DNA from: Promethearchaeota archaeon
GTDB lineage: Archaea > Asgardarchaeota > Lokiarchaeia > Sigynarchaeales > SOKP01
Assembly: GCA_030620005.1 (NCBI GenBank)
Contig: JAUXAJ010000172.1
Coordinates: 1 to 11,387 of the forward strand
Length of the DNA stretch: 11,387 nt
Direction of reading: 5' to 3'
Shown: piece by piece, positions 7,111 through 11,387 of the stretch
How positions within the stretch are numbered: position 1 is the stretch's first letter
Layout: every line of letters begins with the position of its first letter
Program-made: the position numbers and the translations under genes
Notes under the pieces: model-generated
Told to the model about the DNA's origin: nothing
The model's database searches: none
What the model saw: only the letters and a program-made list of their open reading frames with translations

Positions 7111-7158
7111 AATAAATCATCATTTTCAGTTTATCTGTGTAAAATTAATTTCCCAAAT

Positions 7159-7178
7159 TTTTCACGTTTAAGTGAAAA
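7159..7178. repeat. Seven-bp inverted repeat (hairpin or operator)
   Basis: TTTTCAC (7159-7165) and GTGAAAA (7172-7178) are perfect reverse complements around the six bases GTTTAA. It lies about 55 bases past the small membrane protein gene and is followed within ten bases by a T5 run (7187-7191), so it could act as an intrinsic-type terminator. It could also be a regulator site for the downstream gene. Confidence 0.4.
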
Positions 7179-7214
7179 CATGATAATTTTTGCCTATCAT
7201 CTAAACATGATAAT
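7176..7214 (+). repeat. Repeated 12-mer with embedded small hairpin
   Basis: AAACATGATAAT occurs at 7176-7187 and again at 7203-7214, 27 bases apart. Between them, ATGATA (7180-7185) pairs with TATCAT (7195-7200). The second 12-mer runs directly into the copied UroD gene fragment, so the repeat may mark the left junction of that event. Confidence 0.45.
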
Positions 7215-7270
7215 ATGGTTGATGCAGGCTTGGATTGCATTCAATCATTAGAACCAGCGGCAGGTGTAGA
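7213..7270 (+). pseudogene. 58-bp copied fragment of a UroD-like methyltransferase gene
   Basis: These 58 bases match 10200-10257, inside the second UroD-like gene, at 57 positions. The single difference (A at 7226, G at 10213) is a silent third-codon-position change. The copied piece encodes MVDAGLDCIQSLEPAAGVD, a conserved region shortly after the zinc motif. Nothing else of the source gene is present on either side. In its original frame the copy reads from ATG 7215 through the fragment to a TGA at 7278-7280, a 21-residue open frame. It is not a working gene. It could come from the downstream gene or from a close paralogue elsewhere. It lies where the 5' end and translation signals of the following membrane-protein gene should be. 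Confidence 0.9.
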
Positions 7271-7276
7271 ATATTT

Positions 7277-8053
7277 TTGAAATTAACAAAAAGTGCACAA
7301 GAAGAGATTAAATCCACTTCGATTCAAATTTTAATTGGATTTATCCTACAAATTACTGGTTTAACTTTATCAATCGATACTATAAAAGAGTATAATATTA
7401 TTCCTTTAGAATTACCACCTATCATATATATTTTTGGAATAATACTATCACTTATCCCAATGTTAGTAAGACCTGAGTTTTTCTTTCGATTGGGAAAATA
7501 CCTGTTAGTAATTGGAATTGGCACGTTTATTTTCGATATCTCGCTAATTTTATTATTTATTATGTTTGGTATAATTGAAATTTTATTATTCCTTTTCATG
7601 GGAGTATTTGCTTCAATTTACGCTTTTATTCGTATCCGAAAAATAATGAACTCAGAAAGAATCGAACAAGGAGAATCTCCAAAGTTAAAGGATATATTGG
7701 GAGCATTCACTAGATCACAAAAAATCACGGAAGAAGAGGTCTCAATATCAAAAGAAAAGAAAATTTGCTTGGTGTGCAAGAATAAAACTTCTCGATTGAC
7801 ATACATCTGTCCCGAATGTTATGCAATATACTGCGTGAAATGCTCTGAACTCATGAGTAATACTGAAAATGCTTGTTGGGTGTGTAATGCGCCTTTTGAC
7901 GAAACAAAACCAATAAAAATCCCCGAGGAAAAAGAAGAAGAAATTCGAATTGAAAAAGATGATCAAAAGATAAGCACGTTTTCAAAAAAACAATTGCAGA
8001 AAAAGACTTTTTCTAATAAGTTTAATGCTTTTAAGTCTAAGAAGAGAAGTTAA
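7277..8053 (+). CDS. Four-helix membrane protein with C-terminal RING-like zinc module
   Basis: About 258 residues from the TTG at 7277. Counted from a more upstream TTG (7235), hydrophobic helices lie at about 31-47, 62-79, 88-108 and 111-133. A cytoplasmic linker and an eight-cysteine module follow: Cys178/181, 192/195, 200/203 and 214/217 (CLVC, CPEC, CVKC, CWVC). The spacing, CX2C-X10-CX2C-X4-CX2C-X10-CX2C, could bind two zinc ions in a RING or treble-clef-like arrangement. The tail is highly charged, acidic then lysine-rich. Similar Cys-rich ends on membrane proteins are, to my knowledge, common in Asgard archaea, with unknown function. The upstream TTG at 7235 lies inside the copied UroD fragment and in a different frame, so residues 1-12 of that version would be accidental; TTG 7277 is preferred, though it has no Shine-Dalgarno. 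The original start may have been disturbed. Confidence 0.75.
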   Translation: MKLTKSAQEEIKSTSIQILIGFILQITGLTLSIDTIKEYNIIPLELPPIIYIFGIILSLIPMLVRPEFFFRLGKYLLVIGIGTFIFDISLILLFIMFGIIEILLFLFMGVFASIYAFIRIRKIMNSERIEQGESPKLKDILGAFTRSQKITEEEVSISKEKKICLVCKNKTSRLTYICPECYAIYCVKCSELMSNTENACWVCNAPFDETKPIKIPEEKEEEIRIEKDDQKISTFSKKQLQKKTFSNKFNAFKSKKRS

Positions 8054-8161
8054 GTAAATAAGCAATGTTATAACCATTAAAGTTCATGTAGGAAGAAATT
8101 AGTTTTTAATTGCTCGTTCATTTGAAAGATTAAGATTCTAAAACCATTTAAAGATGAGTTA

Positions 8162-9307
8162 ATGAGTGCTTATAAAGAAGACATGGATGATGCTAAAGAG
8201 CGTTTAAAAGCGTGGTGGGATCATGAAATAATAGATCGACCGTGCGTTATTTATTATGTTCCTAAACCAGATGTCAAATTTGAAGGAATTTACGATTTTT
8301 GGTATCTGGCTAAAAACTGGGATGATATTGAAAGTTATGTCGAAGATTATGAAAAAAAATCTAAAGCGTTATATTTTGGTGCTGAAAATATTCCGTGTTT
8401 GTGGCCTAATTACGGTGCTGGAATAATGGCATCTGTTTTGGGAGTAGAACCAAAATATGAAGAACAAGGTAATACTGTTTGGTTTAGTAAGCCTACTCCC
8501 GTTGAAGACGTCCTCCCTTACTTAGAAAGCATCAAAATTAATAAAAATAATCCCTGGTATGAACGACTAGTACGAATTACTGAATATGCTGCTAAAAGAG
8601 CAGGAAAAAATTATGCAGTAGCATTAACCGACCTTGGAGGCATATTGGATATTCTCTCTTCTTTCTTAGGACCAACAAACATCATTATTACAATGAAGCG
8701 GAATCCAGAGATAATTGAAACTTCTTGTTCTATAATATTAGAAAAAACATTAAAAGTGTACGACGATCTTCAGGCAATTATTGAACGATATAGTGAAGGA
8801 TGTTCAAGTTGGATCCCAATATGGTGTCATAAAAGATGGTATCCCATTCAATCCGATATTAGCTTCATGCTTTCTCCAAGACTTTTCAAAAAATTTGTAT
8901 TACCTCATGTTGCGGCGCAATCTGATCACATGGATTATGCTATTTATCACATGGACGGTCCAGGACAATTAGTTCATTTAGAGGATTTATTGTCAATTCA
9001 ATCGCTTACTGGGATTCAATGGGTTCCTGGAGCAGGAGACGAGCCATCAAGTAGCGAGAAATGGATGCCTGTATACAAAAAAATTCAAGCTGCAGGGAAA
9101 AATCTCGTAATAGACAATCCTACTGAAACACCTAACGCTGCAACACACCTATATAAGAAATTAGATCCTAAAGGAATAATAATGATATTGGCATTCTTTA
9201 CTCAAATGGACGCTGAGTACTACTTACCAGAATCTTCAGGAGGAAAAGGAGGAATTGGAGGTTATAAAGCTTTTAAGAAGGAATTTAGGAAGAGAATGAA
9301 AAAATAG
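8162..9307 (+). CDS. UroD/MtaA-superfamily protein without the HxC zinc motif
   Basis: A 381-residue protein of the uroporphyrinogen decarboxylase-like superfamily, which also holds methylcobamide:CoM methyltransferases and resembles cobalamin-independent methionine synthase. The start ERLKAWWDHEIIDRP is characteristic of a subgroup annotated only as UroD-like. At the place I take to be equivalent to the zinc motif HxC it has HMDG (His263, Asp265), followed by WVPGAGDEPSS (287-297). Zinc-dependent methyl transfer to a thiol is therefore uncertain; the protein may use another metal set or act as a partner subunit. The C-terminus is glycine- and lysine-rich. ATG 8162 lacks a Shine-Dalgarno; a two-codon ATG-AGT-TAA just upstream overlaps it. 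It is followed by a second superfamily member after 39 bases, so they are probably co-transcribed. Haem synthesis is unlikely because it lacks the UroD N-terminal signature. Confidence 0.82.
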   Translation: MSAYKEDMDDAKERLKAWWDHEIIDRPCVIYYVPKPDVKFEGIYDFWYLAKNWDDIESYVEDYEKKSKALYFGAENIPCLWPNYGAGIMASVLGVEPKYEEQGNTVWFSKPTPVEDVLPYLESIKINKNNPWYERLVRITEYAAKRAGKNYAVALTDLGGILDILSSFLGPTNIIITMKRNPEIIETSCSIILEKTLKVYDDLQAIIERYSEGCSSWIPIWCHKRWYPIQSDISFMLSPRLFKKFVLPHVAAQSDHMDYAIYHMDGPGQLVHLEDLLSIQSLTGIQWVPGAGDEPSSSEKWMPVYKKIQAAGKNLVIDNPTETPNAATHLYKKLDPKGIIMILAFFTQMDAEYYLPESSGGKGGIGGYKAFKKEFRKRMKK

Positions 9308-9346
9308 GAAGAAATTAAAAATTAATATAAACAATACTAATAAATC

Positions 9347-10507
9347 ATGGTCTTGTCAAAACGGGAGCGCGTGTTTAAAACTCTCGAATTAAATGGGGAA
9401 TCAGACATGATTCCAATCCATAATTTTGGTTTTGAGCAAACTGGAACGTCTTTCCAAGATTTTCAGAATTCAAAAGAAAAGAAGAATTACTATTCTTACG
9501 TTGAAAATAAATCCTCTAGGATTAAATATTACATTACACAGCAACGGTTCTGGAATGTGGACATCCATGCCATGGATCCGTGGGCTCAATCAAAGGTTAA
9601 AATAAAGACTAGAAAAGCACCACCAGAATATCCCGATTGTCGAATTAACACAATAGATGGAAGAATAACAAAGACAGTGAAACAAGTCGACACTGGTTTA
9701 GATTACAGTTGGTACGTTGGTGGCTATTATACAACTCCAGAAATCTTGCATTCTTACTGGGATAGATATGGTAAACCGTCCGAATTAGTAAATAACAGGA
9801 TCAATTATTCACCTCAAGTTTGGGAAGGTTTTGTAGAAGCTCTATCCCCTTACTTTTATCCGATGGGGTACTTGCCAATGGAACCTGTGACCTCTCTATA
9901 CTGTGGCATCACATTGGGCCGTGTAGTTTATTACATGCGCAAAAACCCTCAATTTATTCACGAAGTAATTGGTGAATATACAAAGGTAAATGTAGAAATT
10001 ATCAAGCGGTATGCGGAGGCAGGAGTTGATATAGCATTTTTTGGAGATGACTTGGGCTATAAAGGGCACTCAATATTTTCTCTTAAAGATTTTCGCGAAT
10101 TCATAATCCCTTATTACAAAAAAGCTTACGATGAATGCAGAAAGCATGGGATGTTGATTGTTCAGCATTCGTGCGGTTACATCGATAAACTTCTACCTGA
10201 TATGGTTGATGCGGGCTTGGATTGCATTCAATCATTAGAACCAGCGGCAGGTGTAGATTTAAAACTTATAAAGGAAACTCTAGGAGATCGCATTTGTTTG
10301 ATGGGCGGCATTGATTCTTCCAGAGTATTGAATTTCGGAACTCCAAATGAAGTCAAAGAAGAAGTGAAAAGATGTATTAAATTGGGTGGTCCAAATGGGG
10401 GCTATTTTGCTGGACCAAGCCACGATATCTTGAACACGCCTTGGGAAAACGTTTTAGCGCTGAGAACCGCGTTAGAAAAATACAGAAAATACCCTTTAAG
10501 CGTATAA
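9347..10507 (+). CDS. UroD/MtaA-superfamily methyltransferase with His-x-Cys zinc motif
   Basis: A 386-residue protein with the usual superfamily N-terminus (SKRERVFKTLELNGESDMIP) and a TIM-barrel core. The metal motif HSCG (His274, Cys276) is intact. A third Cys of MtaA-type enzymes normally sits in a GCG-like turn before the last helices; here that turn reads GPSHDILNTP (356-365), so His359 or another residue may replace it. Other superfamily landmarks are IQSLEPAAGVD (294-304), MGGID (319-323) and PWENV (365-369). Members take methyl groups from corrinoid proteins to CoM, a pterin or another acceptor. With a corrinoid protein and MttB-like enzyme 7 kb away, an acceptor-side role is attractive but unproven. 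It sits 39 bases behind another superfamily member, with no Shine-Dalgarno. Codons 286-304 are duplicated as a stray fragment at 7213-7270. Confidence 0.85.
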   Translation: MVLSKRERVFKTLELNGESDMIPIHNFGFEQTGTSFQDFQNSKEKKNYYSYVENKSSRIKYYITQQRFWNVDIHAMDPWAQSKVKIKTRKAPPEYPDCRINTIDGRITKTVKQVDTGLDYSWYVGGYYTTPEILHSYWDRYGKPSELVNNRINYSPQVWEGFVEALSPYFYPMGYLPMEPVTSLYCGITLGRVVYYMRKNPQFIHEVIGEYTKVNVEIIKRYAEAGVDIAFFGDDLGYKGHSIFSLKDFREFIIPYYKKAYDECRKHGMLIVQHSCGYIDKLLPDMVDAGLDCIQSLEPAAGVDLKLIKETLGDRICLMGGIDSSRVLNFGTPNEVKEEVKRCIKLGGPNGGYFAGPSHDILNTPWENVLALRTALEKYRKYPLSV

Positions 10508-10651
10508 CATTTGTCGAAAACTATTAAGTCTAAAATCATTCCTAAAAATTGTCTCCACTACCACATCTCCAGTTTTCCAATTTCCCACTGCGAAGTTCGT
10601 GCTTGCCGAATTCAATGAAGCTAAGTCAGGTTCATATTTTTTGATAAATAA
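10496..10651 (-). other. Short open frame in a GC-raised gap, possible gene remnant
   Basis: The 200-base gap between two convergent genes contains, on the minus strand, 51 open codons between a TAG (10654-10652) and a TAA (10498-10496), slightly overlapping the end of the UroD-like gene. The reading includes LASLNSASTNFAVGNWKTGD and looks more protein-like than its surroundings. The DNA at about 10557-10630 is visibly richer in G and C than other intergenic stretches here. No start with a ribosome binding site is evident and I recognise no family. It may be a decayed gene end or chance. Confidence 0.25.
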
Positions 10652-10707
10652 CTACAATTACAAACTGTTTTCGATTATATTCATGAGCGTTATAGTTTAA
10701 GGATTTT

Positions 10708-11387
10708 TTAAATTTCTTTTTTTGCAATGATATGGCTCAATCCAAATGGAATTTTATATTTTTTAATTTCTATGAATCCAGCATCCTTTAACATTCTATA
10801 TAATTCTTGATATGAATATAATCCGGCATTCTGAGATTCTAGATTTAAATAAAAATCGAACAAAACATTAAATTGAGGATATAATTTATTTTCACTAAGT
10901 AAATTCTCCTGAATAGCAATTATTCCTTGATCTTTTAACCAATTATAGGAATTATTTAAAATACTCGTAAGATCTTCTTTTTGAAAAGCCTGAAGGAACC
11001 CACTTGTAAAAATAACATCAAATTTTTGTTCAGTCTCAAATTTTAAAATATCAGATTCAATGATTCGGATATGACTTTCCATATTATTTTGTTTGATATA
11101 TGTTCTCGCCTCATCAACTACCTCTGATCCCCATCCACCTTCAATACCCGTACCATAAAGCTGAGGATTTAATTTCGCTAGCGTTACTAAATAACTGCCG
11201 AGACCACAACCTAAATCTAATAGTTCACACTTTTCTTTCAATTTTGGAATTTCCTCTCGCAAAAGGGGACCTAAATAATTTGCTAGTGGAGCTATACTCT
11301 TGACAATATTAATAGCATGAGATCCCTTTAAAGGAGGAAAATTTCCATCAAATCTCTCTTTTAAGGTTTGATAAAGGAAAAAAAGGT
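10708..11387 (-). CDS. Class I SAM-dependent methyltransferase, O-methyltransferase-like, 5' end outside window
   Basis: The frame is open from the right edge to the TAA at 10710-10708, about 225 codons, so the TTG at 11262 and the sequence before it are internal. The upstream part reads LKERFDGNFPPLKGSHAINI, then a helical stretch, as in the helical region before the catalytic domain of O-methyltransferases. Motif I, LLDLGCGLG, is near 11223-11197; the ribose-binding acid is in GTGIEGG; ESDILKF and FDVIFTSGFLQAF follow. The end, an FDFYLNLE stretch then YSYQELYRMLKDAGF, resembles the Methyltransf_2 group (acetylserotonin/hydroxyindole O-methyltransferase-like). The substrate is unknown. It converges on the UroD-like gene across 200 bases and shows no operon link to the corrinoid system. 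Confidence 0.85.
   Translation of the reverse strand, partial: LFFLYQTLKERFDGNFPPLKGSHAINIVKSIAPLANYLGPLLREEIPKLKEKCELLDLGCGLGSYLVTLAKLNPQLYGTGIEGGWGSEVVDEARTYIKQNNMESHIRIIESDILKFETEQKFDVIFTSGFLQAFQKEDLTSILNNSYNWLKDQGIIAIQENLLSENKLYPQFNVLFDFYLNLESQNAGLYSYQELYRMLKDAGFIEIKKYKIPFGLSHIIAKKEI

Noticed and set aside
7159..7214. CRISPR-like array from the short repeats
   Set aside because: Only two copies of a 12-mer and small hairpins are present; repeat length, number and spacing do not fit CRISPR.
7235..7276. Upstream TTG start for the RING-like membrane protein
   Set aside because: These codons lie in or just beyond the copied UroD fragment and read it in a foreign frame, so a native start here is unlikely.
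11262..11264. TTG at 11262 as the start of the SAM methyltransferase
   Set aside because: The frame stays open and protein-like all the way to the right edge, so this TTG is an internal Leu codon.

Overview
The window looks like a stretch of chromosome from an uncultivated, AT-rich archaeon, most likely an Asgard archaeon of the Lokiarchaeia type. This is inferred from gene content: a non-pyrrolysine MttB-type methyltransferase with its corrinoid partner, several UroD-like proteins, TATA-like elements upstream of genes, and a membrane protein ending in an eight-cysteine zinc module of a style I associate with Asgard proteins. No rRNA, tRNA, CRISPR array or intact mobile element was seen, and no gene-free stretch exceeds about 200 bases.

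Left part (1-3909): a minus-strand methyltransferase operon, corrinoid protein (2449-1808) then MttB-family methyltransferase (1773-247), followed on the same strand by the first 46 codons of a gene leaving the window at base 1. A Cys/Met-metabolism PLP enzyme (2599-3909) is transcribed divergently. The shared 149-bp intergenic region carries a perfect 9-bp inverted repeat (2475-2500) that could be an operator.

Middle part (3985-8053): a 5'-truncated FAD-dependent oxidoreductase remnant sits directly behind a GPH-family sugar:cation symporter (minus strand). A sugar-phosphate isomerase/epimerase-like TIM barrel is divergent from the symporter; its reading frame extends upstream of the first ATG to a well-placed Shine-Dalgarno and an apparent ATT start. 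Then come a small two-helix membrane protein with four loop cysteines and a four-helix membrane protein with a RING-like cysteine module. Between these two lies a structured intergenic stretch: a hairpin, a repeated 12-mer, and a 58-bp near-perfect copy of an internal piece of the UroD-like gene about 3 kb downstream.

Right part (8162-11387): two tandem UroD/MtaA-superfamily genes. The second keeps the His-x-Cys zinc motif of corrinoid methyltransferases; the first has His-x-Asp at the place I take to be equivalent. A convergent class I SAM-dependent O-methyltransferase-like gene enters from the right edge; its frame is open to the last base.

Working model (inference): MttB removes a methyl group from a quaternary amine onto the corrinoid protein, and a UroD-type protein such as the second tandem one could pass it to an acceptor. 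The symporter and isomerase suggest a separate carbohydrate-related module. The most unusual observations are the gene-fragment copy at 7213-7270 and the probable ATT start at 5968.
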